Shown here piece after piece: positions 43,105 through 54,339 of a stretch of 64,000 bases of DNA. This DNA is from Mytilus californianus (lineage: Eukaryota > Mollusca > Bivalvia > Mytilida > Mytilidae): NCBI RefSeq assembly GCF_021869535.1, contig NW_026262734.1:105807088-105871087 (forward strand), in the 5' to 3' direction. Position numbers and translations under genes: made by a program. Below the pieces are notes generated by a model that saw nothing but the letters and a program-made list of their open reading frames with translations, did not search any database and was not told the DNA's origin. Numbering within the stretch: the stretch's first letter is position 1; each line of letters begins with the position of its first letter.

Positions 43105-43457
43105 ATTATTCGGACTCCATTAACACGTGTGTGGTCCTTACAGAAAATCTACTGCAGCAGGATTATTCGGAATCCATTAACACGTGTGTGATCCTTACAG
43201 AAAATCTACTGCAGCAGGATTATTCGGAATCCATTAACACGTGTGTGATCATTACAGAAAATCTACTGCAGCAGGATTATTCGGAATCCATTAACACGTG
43301 TGTGATCCTTACAGAAAATCTACTGCAGCAGGATTATTCGGAATCCATTAACACGTGTGTGTGATCCTTACAGAAAATCTACTGCAGCAGGATTATTCGG
43401 AATCCATTAACACGTGTGTTATCCTTACAGAAAATCTACTGCAGCAGGATTATTCGG
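43105..43457 (+). repeat. 57-bp tandem array, six copies plus a partial
   Basis: Units start at 43105, 43162, 43219, 43276, 43333 (59 bp, extra GT) and 43392, with a partial from 43449. Each contains ATTATTCGG, AACACGTGTG and a CTGCAGCAGG core. As 57 is divisible by 3, a 19-residue repeat ORF appears, which I treat as accidental. Confidence 0.85.
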
Positions 43458-43459
43458 TA

Positions 43460-44020
43460 GAACGAAAGAAATTTGAACTTCATTAGCTGAACGCTGTGTC
43501 TATGTTTCAAATCAGATGGTACAATAATGATTCGCATGTCGTGTGGTGCATGCATAGCAATGGACGCTTACTGTATCGACGCACCCGGCCTCGCTCCTTT
43601 TTGAGTTGATTTGATCACTCAGGTTTTGTGGTTATCTGAATTTGGATATTCTAAATCGATTTTCGAGATTTAAGCATTTGTTGATTTTAATCTTAAATAG
43701 TCATATTGATAATGCAATAAATCACTCATTTTATTTTATACAAATATACAATTTTACACCCAAATTGCAAATCTGTCTCAAAATTTGCAGATTTTGGCAA
43801 AGAGCTACACCGATTGTGTACTGCTATTTTACAAACCAAGATGGCGGTATACAGTGAATCTACATTAAATTGATTTTAGCAATTGACTTGGAATTATCTT
43901 TATTTTATAGAAATTTGTGGATATTTGTCAAATGCAACGAGTCCATTATACGATTAACTTGTGTACGGCTAACATATTTCACCCGCCCCTTTCTTCACGT
44001 GCTTCTGAAAAAAGTAAAAT
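43460..44020. other. No gene seen
   Basis: Unique-looking AT-rich sequence between the array and a family B tail. Confidence 0.4.
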
Positions 44021-44150
44021 AACAAAAATACCGAACCCCGAGGAAAACTCAAAGTCCCTAATCAAATGGCAAAATCAAAAGCTCGAACACATCAAGCGAA
44101 TGGATAACAACTCTCATATTCCTGACTTGGTACAGAGTTATAAATGCATC
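44020..44150 (-). mobile_element. Family B 3' terminal tail fragment
   Basis: AAAATAACAAAAATACCGAA, then CAAAGTCCCTAATCAAATGG and TCCTGACTTGGTACAGAG. It includes the extreme 3' end of the element. Confidence 0.75.
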
Positions 44151-44295
44151 TGACAACAATCTAATAAAAGTTCAACCCTAGAGTTGTTTGGACAGTTCAG
44201 TTTGAAAAACAGTTTTAGACAGTTCTTTCTGTTTATTTACATACTTATCTGTTAACTCATTTGATATCATTTATAACATTTATGTTTTTAATTTA

Positions 44296-44525
44296 AGTGA
44301 TTTCATCTATTTATCAATCTATTTATTTCAAATCATTAATATTAATTATTTTGTTAATCTTATTTATTTTGTTAATCTTATTTATTTTGTTACTCTTATT
44401 TATTTTATTTATTTATTTATTTATTTACTCATTCTTTTTATTTAATTCTTTTTATATTTTATTCTTAACTTATTCTATTCCTTGATTTCTTTTTTTACTT
44501 TTTTCTTTCTTCCTTCCTTTTTTCT
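44296..44525. repeat. T-rich low-complexity tract
   Basis: TTAATCTTATTTATTTTG is repeated, then an (ATTT)n run near 44395-44430, then CTTCC-rich sequence. The ORF through it is only low-complexity Leu/Ile/Phe. Confidence 0.75.
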
Positions 44526-45889
44526 CCTTCTGTCTATCATACATTTGATCTAGATTATCTGAAATTAAATACTTTGGGATAATATTGTTACCTTTCATGA
44601 TTAATTGTTTATCTATATTATCTGTTTAAATTGAACGGTAATAACTGTTGATCTCAAAATTGAAATAATAATCAAACACTTATGAAGTAATTCGTGTTAA
44701 CATAGATGTGGAGCTTGACCCTTATTTACCGGTACGGTTGTTATAGGAAACCACCAATACCAATATATGAAAGATATATTCATTTGTCATAATGCAGTTG
44801 AAGATGGAATACACTTTTTGATTAATTGTGACACTCTTGAGTGAATACTTGCGTTAAATCAAAATAAAATAAGTTTTCTCTTATGCTGCGAAATTGTATG
44901 CTTTGTTTTAACTGAGATACTATTTTAGAAAACCAATATGTTACATTTGTTTTTTTTTTTTAAATTATTTAAAATAACTTTTCTAATCCATACTCAATGA
45001 TGTCGTTTTATTGCAATATTGCCTTTTTTATGTAAAGCCCGCGTCACCATAATCACATTAGACCAAGATCTTGAAGATCTTACTACGATCTATAAAAAAA
45101 TAAGATCGCGGTGAGATCGTGGTATGGTCGGCTTTATATTTCATAGTTTTCACGTTCATACCACGACCTTGCTATGATCCTGATTAGATCTTGCTACGAT
45201 TCCGCTACGACAGTAAAGCTAGGTTCACACTGCCGATCAGACCAGCTCGATCAATCCCGATCAAGACAGAATAAGCGACCGGAAGACTGGTCTGACTCGA
45301 TCGACAAGAATGTTCGGGGTGGTCTACCTTGCTCGTCATCGATCTGACTTTGTACCCGAGAATTTTTGACATGTCAAAAGAATTCGAGTAAGGATCGATA
45401 AGCCAGTCACTCGGGAAGAGATCGGGATTTCGTCGAGCAGTGATCGAATTGATCGAGAAAGGATCGTGTAGAGATAGAGTTAGTCCGAATACAAATATTT
45501 TACCGATCTGTACTCGATCTTCTCGACCTTTGCTCGACTTATACCCGATCGTTTTTCAATCATCGCTATCTTGTTTGATCTGTGATCCAGATTAACTCGA
45601 CCAATTCCCGATCGCTTCCCGATCACTGCGACTACTATTATTTTTTATCCCAGACCAACTCGACCAATACCCGATCTCCACTCGACCAAATTCGACCACT
45701 TTTCGACTTCTATTCGGTTATACACGAGTATACATGCCTCCTACAAGTTTCTATAAAAGGGTTGCAGATCTGAACTCTCATAACTTGCTTCTGCAAGAAT
45801 AGATTGTCCTTGTTTTTTTTAAACTGCACAATATATTAACTCCGTAAAAATTCCTCCGTGTACAGTACTTAGCTGTACTTTTACAAATT

Positions 45890-46085
45890 TAAAAAAAGGG
45901 CCAAAGATACCAAAAGAAAAATGAAACCCAAAGGTCGAAAACAAACCGGCACAGCCAACGAGAAAAACGAAAAACGATGACAAGACAAACAACAGTCCAC
46001 ATAACACATCATAGAAAACGAAAAACTTAGCAACACGAAACCCAACAAATACACGTAACATATGTACCAATCTGGTGACAAGTCT
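45890..46085 (-). mobile_element. Family A 3' tail inside the Harbinger element
   Basis: The reverse complement reads GGGTTTCGTGTTGCTAAGTT, then CCGGTTTGTTTTCGACCTTT and GGTATCTTTGGCCC. It is diverged from the other tails. Confidence 0.65.
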
Positions 46086-46177
46086 CATGGGAATGCATCA
46101 TATTCAATCATGAGGTATGAATGTTCTTCTTATTGCCGGGCAGTGAGTGTTTTCCTCAATCAAATCCTTAGTTCAGA

Positions 46178-46422
46178 ATGGTTATAGAGTTGAGCGTCAG
46201 ACGCACTTTCACCAACACTGACCCATATGAACTTGTAGTCTGCGTCGACAAGGGCCAGTAGTGTGATTGACAAAAATCCTTTGTAATTGCAGTCAGTGTA
46301 CCAAAGTCCTTTGGGCACTTTATCCTCATGTGCTTGCTATCCAGACTGAGTGCTCCACATGCAAGTGGAAAGTCATCGGCTATCTGTTGCCACTGTTCCG
46401 ATGTCCCGACGGCTGGCATCAC
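46178..46422 (-). pseudogene. Harbinger-type DDE transposase fragment, frameshifted
   Basis: Minus-strand phrases are WQQIADDFPLACGALSLDSK with HMRIKCPK (where GAIDGKH is the usual family form), then in another frame CNYKGFLSITLLALVDADYK and FIWVSVGESASDAQLYN. The second phrase holds the Asp-containing strand of the DDE core. The frameshift lies near 46300-46310. The N- and C-terminal parts and the MYB-like partner ORF are not recognisable. Confidence 0.75.
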
Positions 46423-46865
46423 CTCTTCCGAGTACTCACGTATTCCAATACTTTCGGAATGAACAAGATAATGTTGTTTTAGTCATTATAAATAAATACG
46501 TGAGCTCTGCATAAAAAGTGCCATTTGCGAAAGGTGACAGCCAATTTCAGTCCAAGCTCTAAAGCTTTCTGAAACATGAATAAGTTACCTCGATTTCATT
46601 CGGATGAAATTATCAGTAATGCATAAACATATCAATGTACCTAAAATTGGTGTTATAAATCATTTTGTGTGAGATACGGTTTAAAAATTCCCATAACATA
46701 TAAGCGTCCAATCCAAGGAAGATTTTTATAACCATTTGGGTCCACTGAGTTGAGCTCCTGTAACAGTCTCTCATACTGCCCATATAGTGGTCGCCGTATC
46801 CATCAGCCACTGCCAACTACTGAATGATAACCAAATAAATGAAGAATGTGTCCATGGGACACAGA

Positions 46866-47104
46866 TAATGCCCCGCTTGCATATAACGTTATAAAGTGCC
46901 ATAACTCAAGAACAATAAAAATAACGCCACACAAATTCGAATTTGATCTGTGTTTTATGATAATTAGCAGTTTGTATGAGCTTCATAACATTTGGTTGAG
47001 GCAAACCAAAGTAAGAGAACGGAAACTTATTTTTGGGACGGACGTACGTACGGATGGACAAAGGTAATAACACTAAACGCCACCTCCGCTGCAGTGGGGA
47101 ATAA
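46866..47104. mobile_element. Small non-autonomous element nested in the Harbinger transposon
   Basis: It starts TAATGCCCCGCTTGCATATA and ends in a GGACGGACGTACGTACGGAT microsatellite and CGCTGCAGTGGGGAATAAAA. The subterminal GCCCC/GGGGA pair and the GGAC microsatellite resemble the pearl-like element at 30871, in opposite order. Confidence 0.5.
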
Positions 47105-48289
47105 AACAATCAGACGTTTTTATAATGAAAATGTATACGTACATGCTTGACCAATTCCCGGCTATCCCTACGACCCCTATACGATCAGGTCGATCTAGTC
47201 TGGTCGAGATCGGACTGAGAACGAGCATTGTTTATTTGGTCTAGCTAGTCGATTAAATTCTTGTAGAGATCGTGATTTGGTCTGAATAGTTGAATATGTA
47301 TTCAATTAGTGGTCGGGTTGGAGTCGTGAAGGAGTCATTAAGGAGTCGTGAATTGTCGAGTTAAAGTCGTGTACAGTCGGATAGCGGTCGGGTAGAAGTC
47401 GTAAACAGGCCCGATCAAGAATTTTGTTACGCTTGGTCGTGGGAATTTGGGCAATCGGGATCATCGAGTTGATTTGATCGGCAGTGTGAACCTAGCTTAA
47501 CACGTTCTAGTTACGCTCTTGCTACGTCTAATAAGACCTTACCACGACTTACACGATCTCTGTACGTTTCTACCAAGACCTTCTCGATCGCATTACGATC
47601 TGAGTACGAGTCTACTACGATCGAACCACGACTCCACTAGGTTTCCACTACTTTGTCACTGCGCTCTTTGTCCATATAAATATCTTGACTTTCCCATTGT
47701 ACACACCAGTTTCCTGGATAACAAATGCCGCCATAGGTTTCAAAAACACTTAGAAGGTCGTGGTGCTAAAAGTAGAGGTATCATTCGAGTGAGGTCGTGC
47801 AATTATCGTGGCTAGGACGTAGTAATATCGTAGTGAAGTCGTACTGAGGACGACAAGCGCGTATAATAGCAGTGTATCATTTTCTTCCTCGTCGTAGTAT
47901 AATCCTATCAATATCGTGGTAGAAGTGTTATAAAGACGTACATAGTAAAATCGGGATAGTCCCTGTGAAATCGTAGTAAGGTCGCAGCGAAATATTTTCC
48001 ATTGGCTTCCGCGATGGCACCACGTTTCCAATGCGATGCTTCTGCGCCATTCCCCATCTTACTACGTCCTTACTACGACCTTCCTACGCTTCTACTATAA
48101 CTAGTTTTGGCCACGACTGCACTACGAATGTTTTGAGCATGTTCAAAGTTGGTTGCGGACCTCCATGATCATGAAGACGTGGCATGCCCTTACTACAACC
48201 TTACTACGACCACCACGTTCTTACAACGACTTCCAAAATTTTCCATTATTTCTGAGGTCGTAGCGGGATCGTGGTCCTAGTGTGATGGA

Positions 48290-48795
48290 GGTATAACATA
48301 ATTCTGATATTAGACAGTATATTGATATTTGTTTTCTGGGTTCTAAAAAAATTGGCTTGAATACAAACTGTTTTTGTTTATTTCTATTACTACAAGGTTC
48401 AAAAGTTTTAATATGTATATTATATAATTTGTACCTAAATTTTAGGACAAATCTGTTACACTTTAATGAAATAAATTATGAACTCTATCATTACATTAGA
48501 TTGTACATTGTCAAGGAAACTCATTTATAAAAGGAGACCCCTCAGAAAATTATATTTTCACAGTGTAATACAAGTATTTTACCAATCAAAATCACTCCAA
48601 AATGTCTTCTTGACTAGTATAATTGTCTTCCTTAAAGGAAGAGATTAATTTCAATATAAAATCATGAAAATATTATAGTACATTTTCTCAATGCAGAAAC
48701 GTAGTTACATAGAAAGAAAACAGATATTTTTATTAAAAATAAATTATCAAAATGAAGAAATAACTAACCAACAACCAAGTATATAACATTATTAC
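48290..48795. other. No gene seen
   Basis: AT-rich, nothing recognised. Confidence 0.4.
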
Positions 48796-49475
48796 CAGGG
48801 TTATGTCAAAGGACGTCTCGTCCTTTTTTCTGAAAAAGTTAACCGGAAGTTATCAAGACCTTGTTGATAAATATTCTGTATCAACTTCACAGATAGAATA
48901 GATTCTAGGTACTTACGTTATTTGTCATCTTAGTTTCGTGTTATTGTGTTCTTTTATTTGTTTTTGTAAATAATTACCATGACTGTTAGGCCATTTTTGG
49001 TAATATCCCTTTGGCGTGGCTCGATATTAAAACATCCCGTCATTGTGTTCAGTTTTGCTTGTCTTCCATTTTTTTCTTATATGCTTTGTCTGTATGCCAT
49101 TTTGTTGTTCTTCAGTGACATATTTGTTTGTTTTTATGGTGATTAAGATTATTACACAATGTTGACTCCAGTACTCCTATTTTTGACATGTTTACCTGTT
49201 ATGTCGGTTTCTTCTTTTGTTCACACATTGTTGTCAATATAATGGAATTTTTTGAGACTGTCATACAAGTGAGATGTATAGCAAGCTTTAAAACCCGGTT
49301 TTAGCCACCATTTTATACATCGGGAAATGTCTGTAACAAGTCAGGAATATGACAGTTGTTCTCCATTCGTTTGAAGTGTATGAACTTTTGATTTTCCCAT
49401 TTGATATGGGCATTTCCGATTTGAATTTTGCTTTGAGTTCGGTATTTTTGTTATTTTTACTTTTTACTATTTAAT
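48795..49475 (+). mobile_element. Family B 3' copy with complete tail
   Basis: A short coding remnant (SKDVSSFFLKK, then YQDLVDKYSVSTSQI, stop) is followed by the tail: AAACATCCCGTCATTGTGTT, GTTGTCAATATAATGG, ACAGTTGTTCTCCATTCGTT, and the end TTGAGTTCGGTATTTTTGTT. This copy shows that the fragments at 27665, 39890, 44020, 50775 and 54340 all belong to family B. Confidence 0.75.
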
Positions 49476-49479
49476 CCTT

Positions 49480-50770
49480 TTGATTTGAAATATGACTTCA
49501 GCAAAATCGAATTAACTGCCACTGGCTTCCTCGTCAACTTCCTAATCAACCACAACTAGACAGCTGCTTTGTTTAACGTCATGATTAAAATGTTCCACCT
49601 TAGGACATATCATGACAGTTCTCTCATAGAACTGTATAGGTATAATGTTATGTAACGTAAATATTTTCATGAACGTTTGATGCTTTTTAGTTATGTTGAG
49701 TATTTTACAAATATTTGTATAAATAAATAAATATGGTCATTTTAAAAGCATACATAACTCCACTGAAAAAAAAAACAAATAATTTTTGTTTTGTTGAATG
49801 TATGCCAAAACATATTTAAATAATAGCAAATGACTTTAAAGGCAGAATTAAAATACATTTGGATGTTTAAGAACATGTTTGATTTTATGCTATGTATACC
49901 ATTAGACAAATGAAATGGCTACTTATTGATTGGTCTGTCTATATTTTAAATATGTATGTCAATAATATCTTAAATAGATTGTCATCATTATATATTATCA
50001 TGAAATATAGATCTTATCACTAAAATAATTATTGATATCTAAATTATGCAACATTCATGGAATAACCCAGAAATCGATAAAAACATCCTACTTTGATGTC
50101 TACATTTTATTATTGCTGAATGAAATAAAATGACATAACACTGAATTAGTTGATTATAAATCTGGAGTAATAGCTTGCAAAGTCTTCCCCGAACTTAATA
50201 TACTCAGGATAACCATTGGAATGATATTAAAATGTTTATCAAAAGACTTGAATGAAAGAATTGGAAAAAAGCATGCACCTTTAATACTTAAGGAATTAAT
50301 GTAAAGAGAAGGAACAAGCGTGATTCAAACTAAAAGCGAAATCCTTACAATTGCACAGGTTATTTTTCGCATTGCATATCTACTCTTACAACATAAATTC
50401 TTTTCGGGTTTATTTGCAAATTCGTTTTGCATGTACTTTTGAGGAAAGAAAAAATTCCCTAGTTGTAGAATATTTTACATTCCTGTTACGTTGCAAATAT
50501 TTATATTGTAGATAATTTGATCCAAATACGTATTTGTGTGTGTATGTCCGTTGTGCAATTCGTAAATTTAATCCTCCCAGATTCTTTTGTATTCCAGCTT
50601 ATCAATAATTACAACTTATTATCTGATATTGATTAATGTTATCATAGTGTTGTCTCCCTTTGTTTAGCATATAGACTGGCAGGAAGATATTGATAGATTT
50701 GTAACAATTTTTCTTTCTTTCTCAAAACACATTTTTCAATCACATACTCTTCAAATATATATTTTTTTTT
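49480..50770. other. No gene seen
   Basis: AT-rich, no recognisable coding or repeat structure. Confidence 0.4.
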
Positions 50771-50774
50771 TGCA

Positions 50775-50880
50775 GTGTCCGTTCGTTTGATGTGTTTGAG
50801 GTTTTGATTTTGCCATTTGATAAAGGATTTTCCGTTTTGAATTTTCCTTGGAGTTCGGTATTTTTGCTATTTTACATTTT
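50775..50880 (+). mobile_element. Family B 3' terminal tail fragment
   Basis: GTCCGTTCGTTTGATGTGTT, then TTTTGATTTTGCCATTTGAT and CCTTGGAGTTCGGTATTTTT. Confidence 0.75.
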
Positions 50881-50889
50881 GTTTCATGC

Positions 50890-51540
50890 GTTACTCATAA
50901 ATTCACATTAGTAGAACAGTTTTTCGATTATTGTCAGTGACAATATCGGCTGTGATTCTATTTTTTACTTGAATCTATTTTACTCTTATCACAAAAATAA
51001 GTTTAATGAAAGCTTCAAAGTATGTAGCTCTCTCCATGGTATTAATTAACACTAGGTTATGGTTTGGGTTTCCAGAAAGCCAAAAATAGAAGGTCAAATG
51101 CCTACCTTGTCCGCATTTTTGTGTGATAAACAATCAATTTTATTGAGTTTTGCGTATGATTGAAATTATTTTTTTAGGGAGAGATGCCCACATTGCATAA
51201 CATGGATTTTGCCTTTTCTACAAGTGTATCTGCAATTTCTTCACAAGAGAATGCACTTTATTTTAACTGAACAAGTTATAAATGCATGAAATGAAAAATT
51301 TGTCGTTACATTTTTTTTATTTGTGTTCTATTAGCAACCAAAAGGACTATACGATAATTTACGGCACCGGTGTACTAAACAAACAATTACATTTTATTTA
51401 TAAAAGCGTATTAAACATGAGCATAAAGAAAAGTATACTTCAACAGTAAATATATAAAGATAACGGTTGGAACACAAGTGGAAATCTATAAGTTATTGCA
51501 AAACGCTAAGTTGCATAACATTTACTTACATTTACGCTTG
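50890..51540. other. No gene seen
   Basis: AT-rich sequence. Confidence 0.4.
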
Positions 51541-51549
51541 AAATTTCTA

Positions 51550-51950
51550 CATGTGCGGCAGGGTCTGCTTACACTTCTGTAGCACCTGTGATCACAATAT
51601 GTTTTGGTGGGGTTCGTGTTGTTCAGTTTCTGGTTTTCTGTATTGTTCTTGTTGGTATCGATGTCTGTCATCTCGTCATGGTTTTTTTTTGCCATGTCAT
51701 TGTCAGTTTGTTTTTTGCCATGTCATTGTCAGTTTGTTTTTTGCCATGTCATTGTCCGTTTGTTTTTTGCCAAGTCATTGTCAGTTTGTTTTTTGCCATG
51801 TCATTGTCCGTTTGTTTTTTGCCATGTCATTGTCAGTTTGTTTTTTGCCATGTCATTGTCAGTTTGTTTTTTGCCATGTCATTGTCAGTTTGTTTTCGAT
51901 TTACGAGTTTGAATACCCCTTTGTTACCTTTCGCTCCTCTTTTCTAATGC
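51550..51950 (+). mobile_element. Family A 3' tail with an internal satellite expansion
   Basis: GTGCGGCAGGGTCTGCTTAC, GGTGGGGTTCGTGTTGTTCA, then the 26-bp array (51691-51898), then ACGAGTTTGAATACCCC, CTTTCGCTCCTCTTTT. The sequence before and after the array is ordinary tail, so the array grew inside it. Confidence 0.8.
51691..51898 (+). repeat. 26-bp tandem array x 8, derived from the family A tail
   Basis: The unit GCCATGTCATTGTCAGTTTG plus TTTTTT starts at 51691, 51717, 51743, 51769, 51795, 51821, 51847 and 51873. It corresponds to the single-copy tail segment GCCATGGCGTTGTCAGTTTA, TTTTCG of other family A copies. All three forward frames stay open through it, which explains the overlapping spurious ORFs. 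Confidence 0.85.
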
Positions 51951-51959
51951 ACCACTGTA

Positions 51960-52335
51960 CTCTTTAATTGCAAAATATCTTTCCGTATATCTATTATTTT
52001 TAAGAGCCTCGAAAGTTTGAATCACAAGCATATTTCATAGACTGATTAATATTTAAACTAAAATGAATCGAAAGTAAATGTCAACAACCCTGCTATTTCT
52101 AATAACCAGCCATGTCAGTTACCAAATAAAGTCTTAGTGTTCTGCAGTATTTATAACGGTCATTTTCTGTTTGGATTGTGATAATTTCATCATATGAAAG
52201 TTCTCGATAAAGTATGTTTTAAAAAACATTTATAAAGAAGTGCAATATTTGCTCCACGGAATAAATAAAAAGATATTATAGAAAAATAAATCCTTATTGT
52301 TGTACAACAGAAATAAACAAAAGTATGGCGGATAA
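51960..52335. other. No gene seen
   Basis: AT-rich, nothing recognised. Confidence 0.4.
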
Positions 52336-52339
52336 ATTT

Positions 52340-52640
52340 AGGCAACAGCATTTAACCATGTCCAAATCTCATAAATCGATAAAGGTGATACAAATCGGGG
52401 AAAGGTAAGATCTTCTGCTGGATGAGTATGTATACACGCCAGAAGAGACGGGACCGGGTGACTCAGCATGCTAATCCACACTTATTCAAAATATCACAGT
52501 CGGGAGCAGGACACAAAAGGTAAAATTACAGATATACGACTCTACTTGTATCGTAAAGTCTAAGACCGTGAACATATATCGCTATGGCGTTGGGACACTA
52601 AGACATCGTATTGTTACCGATTCATGATGATGATCGTTTA
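52340..52640 (+). repeat. Dispersed repeat F, copy 2
   Basis: AAATCTCATAAATCGATAAA, GCATGCTAATCCACAC, CACAGTCGGGA, TATCGCTATGGCGTTGGGAC, ACATCGTATTGTTACCGA. It is in the same order as in copy 1 (36490-36800). Confidence 0.4.
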
Positions 52641-53064
52641 ACGATCCCCATGTTAAGATCATCATGTTTTTCATAAATAATCTAGTTTTTTAGTATGTGC
52701 CAATATCGAGGCATATTTTTGATATTAATCAGACTTTCTTGTCACAACAGTATTCCTTATCTCAAGCTCACTGACACATAGGAGATACAAGCATAAACTG
52801 AAATGTGAGTTTTTGAGTGACAGGACATCATCAATATATCTAAAAATGAAATGAAAGACCTCTGTAAGCTGTTTTTTTGTTGTCTAACGTGGGTTGTTTT
52901 CTGTGTTATCTATTGTTTTTATTTGCATGTGTTTTTGTATATCTTTATAGCTATTCTGTTCTACCAGTGTGTTATTTGGTTCTAATGGTTTGCCTGTCTC
53001 TGTATTGTTTGTTAGTATGTATTAATTAATCTCATTCTTGCACTGTCGATAGAATTATTGCAAA

Positions 53065-53215
53065 TTAAATCATGATTATTGTTTGCTAAACTTCAAGTGT
53101 CAAATATTTAATGTAAATTCAGGGACAAGAACAAGTTATTGAACTAACTAGAAATACAATTTGCAGGTTCTGCAACATAGGTCGACAAGAATGAAGATCA
53201 GAATCTTGAACTGCC
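53065..53215 (-). repeat. Dispersed SINE-like repeat, copy 3 (diverged)
   Basis: TGATTATTGTTTGCTAAACT, then AAATTCAGGGACAAG and GCAGGTTCTGCAA, parallel to 12480-12575. Confidence 0.45.
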
Positions 53216-53219
53216 ACTG

Positions 53220-54335
53220 GAAGATAAAGTTATATTAAATAGAGGCAGAAATTTAACACACTAAATGATTTACTCAGTGTATAAATATAATTACTGTGTG
53301 CGTGATACCAATTAGGAATCAGAAATGTTGCAAGAGCAGATGTCCATTAACTATTCACTTTTGAAACAATATTAGGACATACTATATTATGAGGTATATG
53401 AATATAATAAATTAAGCAATCAATAGTAACTATAATACTTAAAGGATGCTTCTACGACATTTTTTTTTAATGAAATACTAATTGATGATATTATTACAAT
53501 GATTAATCCGAAAGTGACAAACACATATAATATCATCATACAATTATAATGATATATTGCAAACGTCATGGGTAATATTGTGTTTTTTTATAATATATTC
53601 CACCCATTATACCATTCTAACCAATTAAAATATTGGAAATACGGTTAGCATTGACTGATCACTCTGGATTAGAAAAAATTATAAAGTGGACGGTCTTGAT
53701 TACAAAGGAAACATACAAAATGAAGTTTAGTAGATTATCTGATCCTTACGCTAAAACAGACGAACAAATTTTATTGAAAAGTTACAGTAATGGCAAAAAG
53801 TGTTGTTTGAATCATCAAAAATAAGGTAAGAAATTAAAAGTAACTTAAAATTTGTATGAATATGTAACTTAGATGGAAATGTTAAAATAATGAAACATTA
53901 TATCGCAAATGACAACAATTACAATACTTCAATTTGAGGCCACTTTATAATGTATTTGCAACGCACGAGTAAGGAGTAAATAAGCCGAAAGTAGTTGTCA
54001 GATGTTCAAATAAAAAAAAAAAGCTACACTAAATAAATTCATTCTGCGTCAGAGTATTGTCTTGTAAAACTCAGGGCAACCAGTGATTTATTTCTTTTTA
54101 TTATCATTTTCTTTTCTTTTATTTGACTAAATATAACTCAAAATCAATGAGATGCCTACGTACGAGTATAGAACGGCATACATGTATTTATATTTTCTGT
54201 TTCAACTTGCTTTTGGGTGCAAGCATTATTTACTAAACAAATCCAGATTTTATAGAAAAGTTATAAATTTACATACTGAAATACATACACGATTGTACTG
54301 TCATTCAATACGATATTATAAAAAAGTATTGGAAA
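53220..54335. other. No supported gene
   Basis: The short open stretch 53633-53824 (EIRLALTDHSGLEKIIKW) starts at TTG, has no recognisable domain, and is not supported by neighbouring exons. The rest is AT-rich. Confidence 0.35.
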
Positions 54336-54339
54336 AAAC

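Larger units (their letters stand above)
45214..47500. mobile_element. PIF/Harbinger DNA transposon with perfect TIRs and TAA duplications
   Basis: Identical 23-bp inverted repeats (45217-45239 and 47475-47497, starting AGCTAGGTTCACACTGCC) are flanked by TAA at 45214-45216 and 47498-47500, the 3-bp TWA target type of this superfamily. Subterminal regions are dense in CCGATC/CTCGACC phrases. It carries a decayed transposase on the minus strand, a family A tail (45890-46085) and another small element (46866-47104). The TIRs are perfect while the coding part is broken, so the copy could only move in trans. Confidence 0.8.
45042..48288. mobile_element. Outer DNA-transposon-like repeat, split by a Harbinger element
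   Basis: The left end (CACCATAATCACATTAGACC, then AAGATC) and the inverted right end (reverse complement CCATCACACTAGGACCACGA, then TC) are similar. Inside, on both sides of the Harbinger insertion, are many degenerate copies of CTACGACCTTACTACGA-like phrases in both orientations. No transposase is seen. The size without the insertion is about 960 bp. Confidence 0.5.

Noticed and set aside
43131-43364. 19-residue repeat ORF (LTENLLQQDYSESINTCV)
   Set aside because: It is the 57-bp tandem array; no start context, and the frame is lost at the 59-bp unit.
43105-43457. CRISPR-like array
   Set aside because: Units are directly contiguous with no variable spacers, and the genome is eukaryotic.
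45819-46088. Membrane-protein-like ORF (Phe/Leu/Val-rich)
   Set aside because: It is the T-rich strand of a family A tail inside the Harbinger element.
51551-51967. Three overlapping 100-140 codon Cys/His-rich ORFs (FVFCHVIVSL repeats)
   Set aside because: All come from the 26-bp tail array, whose unit lacks stops in every forward frame; composition is an artefact.
53633-53824. Possible short exon followed by GTAAG
   Set aside because: TTG start, no acceptor of good quality, no recognisable domain and no neighbouring exon in phase.
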